This document shows, piece by piece, positions 22,268 through 33,491 of a stretch of 64,000 bases of DNA. Position numbers and translations under genes: made by a program. The stretch's first letter is position 1, and each line of letters opens with the position of its first letter. The stretch spans positions 23,353,070-23,417,069 of the forward strand of contig CM026426.1 in NCBI GenBank assembly GCA_014871385.1, in the 5' to 3' direction. This DNA is from Ceratodon purpureus (Eukaryota > Streptophyta > Bryopsida > Pseudoditrichales > Ditrichaceae). Under the pieces are notes generated by a model that saw nothing but the letters and a program-made list of their open reading frames with translations, was not told the DNA's origin and did not search any database.

Positions 22268-22804
22268 TTATTTTTTAAGGAATAGTTCTATCTTTCTATG
22301 TTTGAAGCACCACCATAAGAACCTCTGCATATCTTCTTTTACATATTCTAAGTTTTTTGGATTTATATCATGTGCAATATCCACGGCCCAAACAATAATA
22401 AACAAACCACAAGACACTACATTGTTTTGTTGTTGTACTTTAGCATATTTAAAAGAAAAATTTGGAATTCCTATAAACCTTGTCATTATTACTTTATCTA
22501 AAGAGTGACGTCTTAAATTGTCATAAACTATACAATGATAATCATTAGTGTGTTGTGGACGGAAATAGACAAGCATCTAATGCATACCATCTAAATGATG
22601 ATAAATTTGTAAACAAGGTGCTGTCACAACCGATATAAGATCTTCTCAAAGATCTACGCCTGTCACATGTACTTGAAAACTTTTATATTGCAAATCTGTT
22701 CATATAATAATGTGAAGCCGCGTTTATATGAATGTCATTAAATCAGTCATTTGTAAGTAGAGACCGCTCATCTTTACGTTCTGAATTAAATCTTTCTATC
22801 TAAA

Positions 22805-22848
22805 AACATAAACATAAACATATACATAAACATAAACATAAACATAAA
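22805..22848 (+). repeat. (CATAAA)n microsatellite
   Basis: Seven copies of a six-base unit CATAAA, one with a substitution, inside the AT-rich island. Confidence 0.85.
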
Positions 22849-23211
22849 AATGTTGATTGACTTTACCTGGTTCTTGGCTTTTACTATCATTATTTATTTC
22901 CATGGGACCATCTTATTAGTTTTAGAATTATCTTCATCATTACTGGAATCATCTTTGTTTATTTTAGAATGATCTTTACTTTTAAAAATTCCTTTGAATA
23001 GTTTTGTAAGTTCTTGAAATTGCTTGTCTTCTTGATCTTTCTTCATAGCTGCAACCTTCTCAGATGTTCCCGTTAAGTTTAAAATTGTTGTACAAATTAA
23101 ATCAGATGGTGTTATACGTTGATTTCTTTTTCTTTAGCCCCTTCTGAGATATCTTTTACTAAACACATCTCGTGGTAATTTACTTCATGATGAATTTCTT
23201 TGCTTTCTTAA

Positions 23212-23909
23212 CCCCTAAAGGTCCAGAGTATTTTAGGACCTCCAAGACCTGAAACTGCAGATTTTGACCACCTTATGAAAATTGATGTATGTTTCCAATA
23301 AAGTTTTCTTTTCGCGTATTTCCAACCGTAAGACCCTCAACCTAACTACTTTCACTAACACCTTGTCAAATTTCAATTGTTGGATCTTTACCGTTTGTGA
23401 GATTATAACGTCCAAAGTTTACTATTTTTTTTTATTTGGCTTTCCTTGAAAGGCATAGTCTAAATGGTGCTTGGAGAGACTTGATGATTGTTATCCCAAA
23501 CATTTTGCTCATATTTTTTTTCCATGTAGGTAACTAAGTTAGGCACCTCCATGCAAAATTTTGAAGACTTATTTTTATTTTTGGCCTTCATGCAAATTAT
23601 TTTCCAAAAGTAGGTACAAAACTGTCAATATGGTAAAACTTAAATAACATTAAATTTTTTTGGTTCGGAAAAAAGTAAACGGTGAAAAGTTTCATCTACG
23701 AGTTTGTCATTTTTGGAAGAAAATAAAATTGAAAAATTTTGAATCTCAAATTCCTAAATCTCAAATTTTGACAATTTTTGAAAGGAAAAAAATCTAAAAT
23801 TATAGAAAACTTTGAAGCTTGTTCATAGAATTTTTGAAGGCTGCCCTTGTAAAATTGATAAATTTTTTGGCTTCGGTCACTTTGGATTTTGAGTAATGAT
23901 TTTGTTATG

Positions 23910-23984
<75 letters not shown>

Positions 23985-24183
23985 CCATATTTCAACTTGA
24001 AATATAAAAGTTTTAGATGAAGGTTCTAAAATTGAAATTTGATTTTGAAAATTTTACCACGTACACCTTGCAGTAAAGGAAGCATCCAATAAATATCTTA
24101 GGCAAAAATATTACTTTTAGCCTCTTCAACTAGGTTTCCCGAAATAGCAAAAACCCAAATCGGGTTTCCTGGACCATTAGGGG
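23212..24183. mobile_element. piggyBac-like nonautonomous element, 972 bp, TTAA-flanked
   Basis: The left end reads CCCCTAAAGGTCCAG and the right end, reverse-complemented, CCCCTAATGGTCCAG (14 of 15 match). TTAA flanks both sides (23208-23211 and 24184-24187). TTAA duplication with CCC-starting ends is diagnostic of piggyBac-type elements. The interior is AT-rich, has no transposase and holds an (AT)n tract. It splits the SANT/Ulp1 gene. Confidence 0.8.
23913..23978 (+). repeat. (AT)33 microsatellite
   Basis: An uninterrupted AT dinucleotide repeat of about 66 bases inside the piggyBac-like insertion. Confidence 0.95.
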
Positions 24184-24694
24184 TTAATGATGTCTTATTT
24201 CTTGAATTATCTTCACTTTTGTGGCTCTGTGAATGGTTAGTCAGTTCTTGAATATCAGCATTGAGATCTATATTTTGCTTGATCCCTCCATCCAATGCAC
24301 CTAGAATACCTTTTACTTTTGAAATTTTTCCAAGTATTTTTTCCATTTGAGACATAAGAGGCCATTTAGATTTAACACCTCCACTTGAATTTTGATTACT
24401 TAGCTCTTTCTTGTACTTCCTTTTTAAAGACTCCATTTTTATTTATTTTTAGCAACCCTTGCTAGTCTTTATAGATGGATCATTTTCTTTTTTAAATTCA
24501 TTCACATGATTTGCACATTGATTTCAATGTTTATTCTTAAAATTCGCTCTTTAATTCTCAACATACTTATCATTATAAAAATCGAGAAGAGTTTCATTTT
24601 CTTTATCACTCCACTGAATTCTATTTCCTTTATTCTCTTTTATTTTCTCCTCAGTAGAACTTGAATCACTACTACCTCTTTTTTTAGGAGCCAT

Positions 24695-25249
24695 AATGAA
24701 ATGAAAGAAAGCCTTTTATAAACTTTAAACAAACAACAAGGGACTCTATTATTTTTATATAAAAAATAATTAGAAACAACAAAATATTTAAATCATAATG
24801 AAATTATTTACCTTTATATTTTTTGACTTTAAAATATATTCCTAAATATCCTGAGGAGTTGCTGAATGTACACACCAATAAGACGTTCGAGTTCTTGTGA
24901 ATAATAAGTTGCAACAAAGACTTGATAAACTTGGATATAAGATTGGCACAATCTTGTCCTACACCTACAACTTCTCATAGCCCTCCCAACCTACAGCCCG
25001 CATAAAATTGAAGGATAATTCACATTAATTTTCTTTCACACAGAATCTGTTCTTACTCTGTGGTTTAAATCATCAACTAAGAGCATAAGCTGAAACTTTG
25101 TGCTTACCTCAAACTTTGCATGAGGAAATTCACAAACATTAGCACAGCAATCACAATGGATACCCGACAAAAGAACTATAAAGATTAAAGTCCACTGCTC
25201 ATAGCCATCATGATTACAATTATGTTGCACGAATAGAGTTACAGAAAAT
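24695..25249. other. Right part of the AT-rich island, no gene seen
   Basis: No recognisable coding or RNA feature. Composition returns to the flanking level near 25240. Confidence 0.4.
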
Positions 25250-25257
25250 CATAGAAG

Positions 25258-25516
25258 CATGGTTGTTCACAGGACCTCCTAGTCTGAAGTGTCGTCCGGT
25301 CTGTTCGTCCGGCCGTTAGGGATCAAGGGAGGTCCGTTTGACCAAGACTTAGGGTTGACCGTCCCAATCTTGTACATATTGAAGATATATACCTATTAAT
25401 ATTTTTTCTAGCGGACCACTATGTCCAATAAATGTCAGGGACCGACCAATTTGTCCTTCCGAAGTGCCGTGCGGTCCGCGAGATTTGGCCCATGTCCGTC
25501 CGTTATGACAACCCTG
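25258..25516. mobile_element. 259-bp hAT MITE with the same ends as the 13.9-kb element
   Basis: The left end CATGGTTGTTCAC and the right end (reverse complement CAGGGTTGTCATAACGGACGG) match the 3204 and 17089 ends. The right-side GGACGGACATGGGCC also resembles GGACGGACGGGCC of the large element. The flanks CATAGAAG (25250-25257) and CACAAAAG (25517-25524) agree at 6 of 8 bases, as an aged 8-bp duplication would. It encodes nothing and would need the transposase in trans. Confidence 0.8.
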
Positions 25517-26059
25517 CACAAAAGTAACCATTCTATACTTCGCCACAAACACATAAGCTCCAAATTCCATAATCAAGGCAACCTAATTATTTAGAATTCG
25601 ATTTTAATTCTCAGACAAATTGCATTAAGCATTAACACTTAAAACCCCTCAGCCTTTCAATTGAACCTACACCTGAGCTAATACCTCATGAGAAGCTCAC
25701 AGATTCGGAGAAACGGCAGATTATGGATGCCTTCCAGATACAGCTACAACAAGAACAAAGCGGGTCTTGTTATTGTTCCTCTACGCGCGTTGCACCTTGC
25801 CCTCTCGCAGGCAGGGGCAGCGCTCGTCTCCCCAAGCCTCCTCCCCCCGACCCTGGCCGTTCCCGACCCTGCGCCCGTCCCCGCTTCCGCCCCGGCGCAC
25901 GCGTGGAAGAGCATCCGCCCGGGCCGCACCCCCCCGCCTGAGCCCTGTCCTCATCCGATGCTCATCTTGGGTCCGTCATCATCCCCCTTCTCAACCACCT
26001 CCTTCCCCCATTGTCCCCCCCGCACTGGTAGAGGGCGTGTGTCCTAATCGACTCCAAAA
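25517..26059. other. Intergenic, C-rich stretch, no gene supported
   Basis: A C/G-rich segment at 25780-26040 gives Pro/Arg-rich open frames on both strands with no recognisable domain. I treat them as artefacts of composition. Confidence 0.4.
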
Positions 26060-27051
26060 TCCTACGTAGAGTTTAGGACAGGCAAAGGGGTTTTTGTCCA
26101 GGGAAGGCGATGTTGTCCGGGTTGCTTTGGTGTTGCTCGTGTCAGGGAGGGGAGATACGGAGGGTGCATTTCTAGACGTTGCTAGAGAAGGCAGTGAGCA
26201 GAGAGGTTAGGGTCGAAGCGGGGCTTTTCTGCTGGCCCGGGGTCTGGCAGAGTAGACGGCGCAAGGGCGACAGAGTGAAGCTTGTGGAGAGGTCCTTCGG
26301 TGTCTGGAGCTGCGTGGGGCGAAGGAGAAACGAGCGGCTAGGCGGAGGCAAGGACAGTGCTGAGTCCTGATGGTGGTGGGATACTCTCGTTTTCTTCAGC
26401 CGAGTTCGACGCTGGCGTTGGCATCTACAGTATGGCGAGCCTCCAACATCTGGTAACGTCCTCCTCTTGTTGTGCTTTTCGTCATCCTTAGAAGTCTGTT
26501 TAGGTTTCGTACTCCTTAGTTTTGTTTTGTTTTTCCTTGGTTGAGGCTTTTAGGTGTTTTCTCTCTCTCCTCTCTCCCCCCCCCTCCATCCCAACATGCT
26601 CGCCGTTTGTCGTTCTGTTAGGGTCGTTGTCGTTGTGGACTTAGGGTCTGCTTCTCCATTGTTTTCGGCTTCCCTCGTAGTGCTATTCTTCATTTCTATC
26701 CCCCTTTGTGTCTTCGTCTACTTGTGAGTGTCAACAGTCTCTTGGGAACCTCGCACCTTCTCATTATTTTGTTTCCGTTGTTTCACAGTTTTTTCTTTTT
26801 TTTTTCTTTTTGCTGTTGCCCTCTCCTATATCCTAACAGTCGTAGTCGTGTTTGCCCTCTCTCCATATTTTTTTTATTTTGGTTGTATTGTTTTCACTCT
26901 TCCCATTTCTTGGTACTCCCTGCCCTATCCTAACAGCCGCATCTGCATTCTCCTTCCTTTTTTATTTTATTTTATTTTTCCTTGATCTACTTATGCTTTT
27001 TCCTCTATTTTCCTTTCCCCTTTCCTAACATTTGCACTTGTAGTTGATTCT

Positions 27052-27052
<1 letters not shown>

Positions 27053-27090
<38 letters not shown>
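27053..27090 (+). repeat. Poly-T tract, about 38 bases
   Basis: An uninterrupted T run in the pyrimidine-rich arm, just before the MITE at 27109. Confidence 0.9.
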
Positions 27091-27108
27091 CGGTTTTTAT
27101 GGCATATT

Positions 27109-27464
27109 TAGGTAATTCTGGACTTTTAAAGTCCAGAATTAGTAGTCAGCTCATCCGCCGACAAAATGTTTGTAGTAAATAACTTAAAATCATTGAAAAT
27201 TTCAAAAAAAAAAGAATAAATACTATTAAACAATGCATATTTCACAAAATTCACAAAAAAATAGACATTTTGATGTCCAAATGTAGAATTTATGGCTGAA
27301 ATAGAGTCAAAACATTGATTTTTTAGCCAAAAAATGGTTTTTACAGCATATTTTGAGCGAAAATTGCCAATTTTTTTTTTTCAAACCAGCTATTTTGGTC
27401 GGCGACCCGCCGACGGAATGATAAAAAGTCTAGAATTAGGCGTTTTGTCCAGAATTACTTAAAT
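27109..27464. mobile_element. MITE-like inverted repeat element, about 355 bp
   Basis: The left end GGTAATTCTGGAC and the right end (reverse complement AGTAATTCTGGAC) match. Subterminal TCCGCCGAC on the left and GTCGGCG/CCGCCGACGG on the right match too. The left end also has a local hairpin (TTCTGGACTTTTAAAGTCCAGAA). It has no coding capacity and lies within the pyrimidine-rich arm. TTA-like flanks would suit a Harbinger-type MITE, but this is uncertain. Confidence 0.6.
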
Positions 27465-28083
27465 ATCCCTTTTTGACTATTTCCACTTCTCATTATTCCT
27501 CTTCCCTCGTTCTATGGTTGCATTTGCATAGCTGTTTGTTTTTTTTTTCCATTTTTTTGGAGTTTTCCGGTTTTATTTCAATTATTTTTGTGTCCTCTGT
27601 TCCCCTGGCCTAACATTCTGTTCGGCGACAGCCTTGCATTCCTTTAATTTTTTTTATTCAATGTAACTTGTCCTAGTACGGCTGTCTCCACCTCCATTTC
27701 TTTTTCCTCATTTTTATAGTTTTGTCGTTTAGGACAGCCCCCGATTTAGGTCGTTGTCATTATCTTCTGTTTTTTTTTTGGTGAAATCGATGCCACCCTA
27801 GTGGGAGCAAAAGATTGCAGACCAAGCTCCCGGCATTGTTGAGGGAATCAGTTCCTCTCCTTTCTCTTGTGTCATAATTTTATTTATTTTTTAATTTTTT
27901 TTTTTGAGGTTTTTTTTTTTAATAGCTCGAGGGGTTTGTCTAGACGGCCTCTCCTAGGTCTTGAAGTGAACTTCTCCCGTGCTCTCTGCGAAGCTCTACG
28001 ACTTGGGTTAGGGGGGTCGTGAGGCTGTGATCCTCTGCCAAAGCACTTGGACGTGCTACGAACCGAACAGAGATGCATTCACG

Positions 28084-30352
28084 ATGTCAAAGTATTATTG
28101 GATGATGGTTGAGGTGAACCTCCTCTGGCGGCGTGCATATGTAGCTACATGTAATAGCAAAACCAGGGCGAAGATACCATTTGTCTGTAGGTTCTGCAAT
28201 GTCGACATGGTCGACAAGGCAAACCTCTCTTGGCACCTGAAGATGGACATGTGCCCATTGTACGAGGCAAGTGAGCGGGGGCCTTTATAGATTTACCCCT
28301 GTCGCGGAGTGGATGGGAATAAGGAGTCCAGAGCTGTTTTCAAGAAATACAAGATCCTCGTCCCTTGGCAGATGATGGGGAAGCATATGGCTCCTGAGGG
28401 CTTGGGACAGGGAACGGTCGGGGTTGGGGAGGATGACGGCGACGAGACAGAGGGGGACGAAGCCGGGGACGACATCGTAGGGGGTGTAATGCTGGAGGTT
28501 GTGCTACTATCCAGCCCGAGCGGGGAGAGAACACCAAGGCAGAGGGATCAGGGCAAGCAGGCGGAGGTTGCCAGCTCGAAGAAGGTCCGGGTCGGGAAGG
28601 GCCCAAGCGTTGCAGAAATCTTCGAAGACAGGGGAAGGGAACAAGAGGCTGCAGGTTCCAAAAGGGGTGGCGGTGGGAGTGCATCGAAGGGGAAAGGGGC
28701 GGGAGGCTCGACGAGTGCTAAGGAGAAGGATAACGGTCCTCCGCGGGAGAGCACCCCCGAACAACCAAGAGTGGCAATGCCCGCTGGAGCAAGGGGGATT
28801 GGCAAGCGAACAATTGGGTTCTTCCCCGATGTTGATCCAGCCAAAGCACCGAAGCAACCAAAGTCTCCTCCTAGACTTTACTGCCTTGTAGAGCTCACCG
28901 GCGACATCATCTCCACGGAACTCCTTGTTGATCTCGAGCGGGATGTTCAGGCTCTGCGGTCACTTCAGGAGCTCAGTCATCTGTAGCGGAAGGTGGCCAA
29001 CGCTTGGGGAGCGCTACAGTTTGATGCGGAACTTACGGTGAGTTCCATGTACCACTCACGATGCTCATTATCCTTCGTGATTATGCGGGTGTGGGGTACT
29101 TGTGTGACTGAGGTAGAATTAATGAAATGGTTTCCTAACGAGCTTCTATTGGAATAGGCCGGTTTGGGGAAGGACGTGCTTGGGGCACTGGACCGGTGCA
29201 AGGCGGCGTTTGTAAAGAAATCAGTGCCGAATATCAAGAAGGCGATCGACTGGTTTTATCTGCATCATGACAATGTCCTCACCTACCAAAGCAAGCTCAA
29301 AGAGTTTGAGGAGAGGGTGAAGCAGGTGGAGGCCAAGCGGAAAAAACACGTCAAAGATGCTCTCCACTATTTTGATATGGAGCTCATGATGCAGGAAGAA
29401 GCGAAGTCTTGAGGCTGGTCTCCACTGTTCGCCAATTACATACTAGTCCCGACCCCCTCCCCCCCCCCCCCCTTGCCTTGCACAGCCATTCTTCCACACT
29501 AAGGAGGAGTTCCACGGATTACTGGAGTGGCTGAAGGAAGAGGGGGCCAGGATTGGAGAGAAGAACTCGCCACCGCACATCAACCGAGCTCTGAAGCTCA
29601 ATGCCTAGAGAAAACTCGGCGCTAGGATGCCGATGCTTTGTCATGTGCAGGGTCTAGCGGAGGAGACTTTACTTGCCCGACAGGACCAAATCATGCTCGC
29701 CATGGAGGAGCTCATCAGGGTCGGTAAGATCTTTTTCCCCACCATGGATATAACCGGAAATGACTTCAAAGATTTTAGGAAGGTGCTGGACCACGGGGAC
29801 AATTGCGGCGGCTAGGTTGGAGCATTTGTGCAATGGAGGAGGAACACGTTTTTGAGGGCGTGCCTGGACATGGTGAATCTGGACCAGCTCAATGTCTTGA
29901 GGGACATGTGGGTGCCGAAGACAGGCGGAGTTGTGATTGAGGCCGTTACAAGGGCATTCAAGTCACTACTACTGCTCAGGGAAAACATTGACTTGGAGTA
30001 CTATCTTGGATCCCTGGAGTGCACGGGGATTTGGCCGAGAGGAGGCGAGGTGTTTTTTCAGGCCGCAAAGAACTTGTTAATAGAGAGCCAGTACGCATGC
30101 AGGGCAAAGATCACAGCGTGGAACCTCACGGACGACCTTGAAGATCTGGACGATTTCAGGGCTTCACAGGTCTTGTGCACCTTTGATGCACATCGTTTCA
30201 CAGGGGAAGGGGCGAGCAGGAGGTCATGGGGGCAAGCAAGGTTGAAGAGGAACATGGCGCATGGGGACAAGAGGGAACCGAGCCGGAAGAAGGATAGCAT
30301 TGGGGCCAGGTTGAAGACATTGAGCCGGCAGAGCTTTCCTGCGCTCCTATAG
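28084..30352 (+). pseudogene. Zinc-finger gene with several exons and repeated TAG stops
   Basis: From the ATG at 28084 a C2HC-like finger (CRFCNVDMVDKANLSWHLKM) is followed by a TAG at 28288-28290, after which the same frame continues (IYPCRG, KKYKILVPWQMMGKHM). A long Gly/Ser/Lys-rich linker follows, then a TAG at 28984-28986, and the exon ends at 29037. The intron 29038-29157 has GTGAGT and AG borders and keeps phase. The next exon (KKAIDWFYLHHDNVLTYQSK) is helical. A further exon follows the poly-C/TTGCACAG acceptor near 29487, with TAGs at 29606-29608 and 29813-29815, and ends at 30350-30352. The family is unknown; the inverted arms around it suggest a transposon gene. I see no gene in 27465-28083. 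Confidence 0.6.
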
Positions 30353-30739
30353 TGTTGTTCACGGGCAATGCTTAGACGAGTTATTCGCGGTGGACGTTCG
30401 TGTGTACAGATATCGGGTTGCATGTGCTTGTTGGATTTAGGACATGCCTTCTTTTAGGACATCTTAGGACTGATGCTGGTTGGGTTTCCTTGTGGACCGG
30501 GGAACGATTGCTCAGTTCATAAGTTTGGTAACATTTGGACCTTGTATTCTTTGGATAGGCTGGTCATAGACTGTTGGTGGGTCTAGGGGTTGGGATTGGA
30601 TCTGAATCGTTGTTTTGTAAATGCTGTGGACATCTGTGGACTTGGAGTATGGAAATGCAACCTTGGTTTATAATCGTCGTCCGGCAGGCAGCCAGACAGG
30701 AATGCAAATCTTATTTCAACAACACGCCCAAAACATAAA

Positions 30740-31540
30740 AGCTAACCGGGTCTTAGGACAGGCTAATGGGGAAAATAAAAAAAATAAAAAGAAAAACGAA
30801 AATATTTAAAAGAAGGAACACCGCAAATGCATGTGAAGATATTAGGACAGGGTGAAAAGGGAAATAGAATAAAAAGGTAAGGACATGGCGTGGAGAGAAT
30901 TTAAATAAATCAATCAAAAAAAATAAACAGAGAACTGGGAAATGGAATGTTAGGACAGGGTACGAAGCAATGATAAAAAAAAAGAAAAAAGGAAAAACGA
31001 AAAAAAGGAAAAAAAGGGAAAAAAGAGAAATTGAATGTTAGGACACGATACGAAGTAACCAAAAAAAAACAAAAAAAAAGGAAAAAAACGAAAAAAAGGT
31101 AAATGGAATGTTAGGACAGGGTACGTAGTAACGATTACAAAAAAAAATTAAAAAAATTAAAAAATTAAAATAAAAACCGAAAAAAAGGGAAATGGAATGT
31201 TAGGACAAGGTACGGAGAAACGAGAAAAAAAAATTAAACAGAAAAAAATGGAAAAAAGAGAAATTGAATGTTAGGACAGGGAACCGAGAAACGGGAAAAA
31301 CAATAAAGAAAAAAAAAAAAAAACCAATAAACAAGGCAAATGAAAGGTTAGAGAAAAGGAGGGAAGGAAGAGAATGCACAGGGAATGTTACGATAGGTGA
31401 CAAGAGAATACAAGGAATAAAAGGGAATACAGGGACAGACACGAAAAAAATAAGAAAGTACTATTCAAAAATAGAGTAAACGGGTTTTAAGCCAGAGCGA
31501 GTGTTAGGATAGAGAAAGGTTAGTACAGGTCGAAAAACAG
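30740..31540 (+). repeat. Purine-rich right arm with TTAGGACA motifs
   Basis: About nine copies of GTTAGGACAGG-like words, each followed by an A/G-rich spacer of 60-90 bases (for example near 30753, 30841, 30950, 31038, 31110, 31198 and 31269). The arm mirrors the pyrimidine-rich arm at 26060-27780 in inverse orientation. The GGGAAATGGAATG word before many copies is also repeated. No gene is seen in 30353-31783. Confidence 0.7.
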
Positions 31541-31783
31541 TAAGGACATCTAAAACTTAGGATGCGGTTAAAAGAAGTGCAATAAACGCACATAACTTGA
31601 GATTCTTGAACGGGTATTAGTACGAAGAAGCGTCAGAGGGAAATTTGCAAATATTTGCAGTCCATTTACAAATAGAATGAAGTTTATCTTACTTCAAATA
31701 ATGAAACATTCAGCCTGTCTTAATTGGAAAAAATTGGTGGGTATTAGCCTAGTTGCATGACCGGAAGTTTCTGACAGCCTATC

Positions 31784-32074
31784 CTAAGTCCCACGTCCTC
31801 TTCCACGGGTGCTGGCTTTCTTCCACCCAATTTCGGAGCAGGCTTTAAAACGGCACAGATTGTTTATTCCAGGAGTGGCCACAAAAGATGGCTGTGAAAG
31901 AGGATGCAAAAGACCTTTATCAGCCTTAACCTTCAAAGTCAACATCTTCCCCCTAAATTCCATAGCCATTGTATGGTAGTGGCTTCTCAAATTTGCGTTT
32001 TCTCTAGCAAGTGCTCTACAGTCCCCTAGGGCACTCATGAACTCCTCCAAGAGCTTCTCAAGGTCCTCCGTCAT
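31784..32074 (-). CDS. Coiled-coil ORF fragment, unrecognised
   Basis: A 96-residue frame (MTEDLEKLLEEFMSALGDCR, then ENANLRSHYHTMAMEFRGKM) with coiled-coil character. Upstream, the same frame is open beyond an in-frame TAG near 32081-32083. It could be a transposon gag-like or accessory fragment. Function is unknown. Confidence 0.35.
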   Translation of the reverse strand: MTEDLEKLLEEFMSALGDCRALARENANLRSHYHTMAMEFRGKMLTLKVKADKGLLHPLSQPSFVATPGINNLCRFKACSEIGWKKASTRGRGRGT

Positions 32075-32165
32075 CTCAACGGTCTAGGGAATACCTTGGG
32101 TAGTCTCTACCTGAACCGGTTCGACCACGGTATGAAGCCCAACAGGAGCAGCCCCTCGAGTTGCC

Positions 32166-32771
32166 TTGGCTTCGTCACTGTACGATGTAGCATCAGGACC
32201 ATCCCAGCCAGGACCAGCACCCCCCGACATCCATGACCCTGCGGAGCGCGTGGACATCCCGGACTACATTACAGATGCTGAAGACACTCCACAGCCGTCC
32301 CCGCACCATGTTGCCGTCATAGCTGAAGCCCCAAGTCAGCCCTTTCCATCGGTAAATTTCCGACCTAAGCCCATTAAATTTCACAAAGATGCGCTTAAAA
32401 AATTGGACGAGGAATATAACTTAGAGGTTCCAGCGAGTGATGACAGTGACGCCGAAGACGACTTACAGACAGCCATAGTCCAGGTTAAGCAATACTTTCA
32501 AGCAAACCCAGATTTGGCCAATCGATACGCTGATCCGGAAGCCGACCAAGTTCAATGCCCTGCATGTAATAAACTGTTAGGTAAGAGAGTGTATGATGTG
32601 TATCAACACTCCACTACCTCTCGATCTACACACAATCTTATCCATCGTGGTGTGGCTGCAGCAATAGCTGCCCTCTATGGCAACCAGGCACCTCCAAGAC
32701 GTCACGCGCAACTTCCTTGCGAGGCCACCCGCCCCAACAGACGGCCTGCACACCGACGCACTAAAACCTAG
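32166..32771 (+). CDS. zf-XS-like zinc finger fragment
   Basis: The frame has no ATG at its 5' end, so it is probably an exon or a truncated gene. An acidic, Pro-rich part is followed by CPACNKLL...YQHSTTSRSTHNLIHRG near 32553-32660. That is the C-x2-C...H...H pattern seen in zf-XS domains of SGS3-like plant proteins (known family feature; assignment tentative). It ends at TAG 32769-32771, after which the frame stays open for about 17 codons. Confidence 0.4.
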   Translation: MASSLYDVASGPSQPGPAPPDIHDPAERVDIPDYITDAEDTPQPSPHHVAVIAEAPSQPFPSVNFRPKPIKFHKDALKKLDEEYNLEVPASDDSDAEDDLQTAIVQVKQYFQANPDLANRYADPEADQVQCPACNKLLGKRVYDVYQHSTTSRSTHNLIHRGVAAAIAALYGNQAPPRRHAQLPCEATRPNRRPAHRRTKT

Positions 32772-33490
32772 AAGGACTTCCAGCAATCCGCGGACGGATT
32801 GCACTCTCCAAGGGAGAGCGAAATGTAACCCCGAAGAATCAGCTGGAAACTTGAAGTTAGGGCGGTTGGTGACATACACGACCAAGGAGAACTCCCAGTT
32901 CCAAAGACGGCATAATAGTATAAAGCAGTAAACAAGCAGGATAGAAGACGACCCTTCATAGTTTTGTTAGAGCAGTGTCGTTCTAGGATTAGTATGGAAC
33001 GCTGGACTAGCTCATAGGCAACTCCTCTTTTGTAACCCTGACTGCTCAGGCCCAGACTCTGAATATTCTTCTGTCTTTCTATTATATCGCCTTGCTTATG
33101 ATTGTGCCTAACCTTTGCTCCCTTGCCGCCATAGCTGTGACCGGAAGTATTCAGACCCTCTCTCTCTTGCAAGTTCAGCATCTCCTAAGACTCTCTAATC
33201 CAACCCTTGCTCTTTCTCTCAGATACTCACAAAGACTACCAAGACTAATGATGTGTTCCTCTGCTCTCTATGACTCTGAACCCTAGCGGTTGACGTCCTG
33301 CCTCTGTGAACTCAGTCCCCAAAGACTAATCAAACGACCCTCCTACAACCAAGACGTCCACGGCTACAGGCCCACCGCAGTACCTCTTCTAAGACCGAGC
33401 CCTCTTCTTCTTCCCTAGCTACCGTGACTTAGCATCTCCACCAATTTTCCCCTTTGCTCTACCCTCCATCCCAAGATCCCAGTTAACAGC
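32772..33490. other. Intergenic or intronic region
   Basis: No domain is recognisable. Pyrimidine-rich sequence before AG near 33222 and 33489 could be splice acceptors of the neighbouring coiled-coil gene. Confidence 0.3.
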
Positions 33491-33491
33491 A

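Larger units (their letters stand above)
22268..24694 (-). pseudogene. SANT-like/Ulp1 protease element gene, split and decayed
   Basis: From an ATG at 24694 (MAPKKRG) the minus strand encodes a SANT/Myb-like DNA-binding region (WSDKENETLLDFYNDKYVE) with stops. It continues with KWPLMSQMEKILGKISKVKG near 24350 and is cut at 24184 by a 972-bp insertion. On the far side coding resumes (TPSDLICTTILNLTGTSEKV near 23090). It ends with a Ulp1-like cysteine protease segment at 22268-22576 (KVQQQNNVVSCGLFIIVWA, with the Gln and Cys of the C48 active site). SANT plus Ulp1 proteins are found in several DNA transposon groups. Many stops show it is dead. Confidence 0.6.
26060..27780 (+). repeat. Pyrimidine-rich left arm with CCTAACA motifs
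   Basis: T/C-rich sequence with the word TCCTAACA (or CCTAACAG) after short pyrimidine spacers, for example near 26830, 26930, 27020 and 27610. This is the reverse complement of the TGTTAGGA words in the purine-rich arm at 30740-31540. Together they look like subterminal repeats of one element enclosing the 28-30.4-kb gene. The exact ends were not found. Confidence 0.5.

Noticed and set aside
26700-26990. Hydrophobic small proteins on the + strand
   Set aside because: The Phe/Ser/Leu-rich frames come from the T/C-rich arm; two frames are open together.
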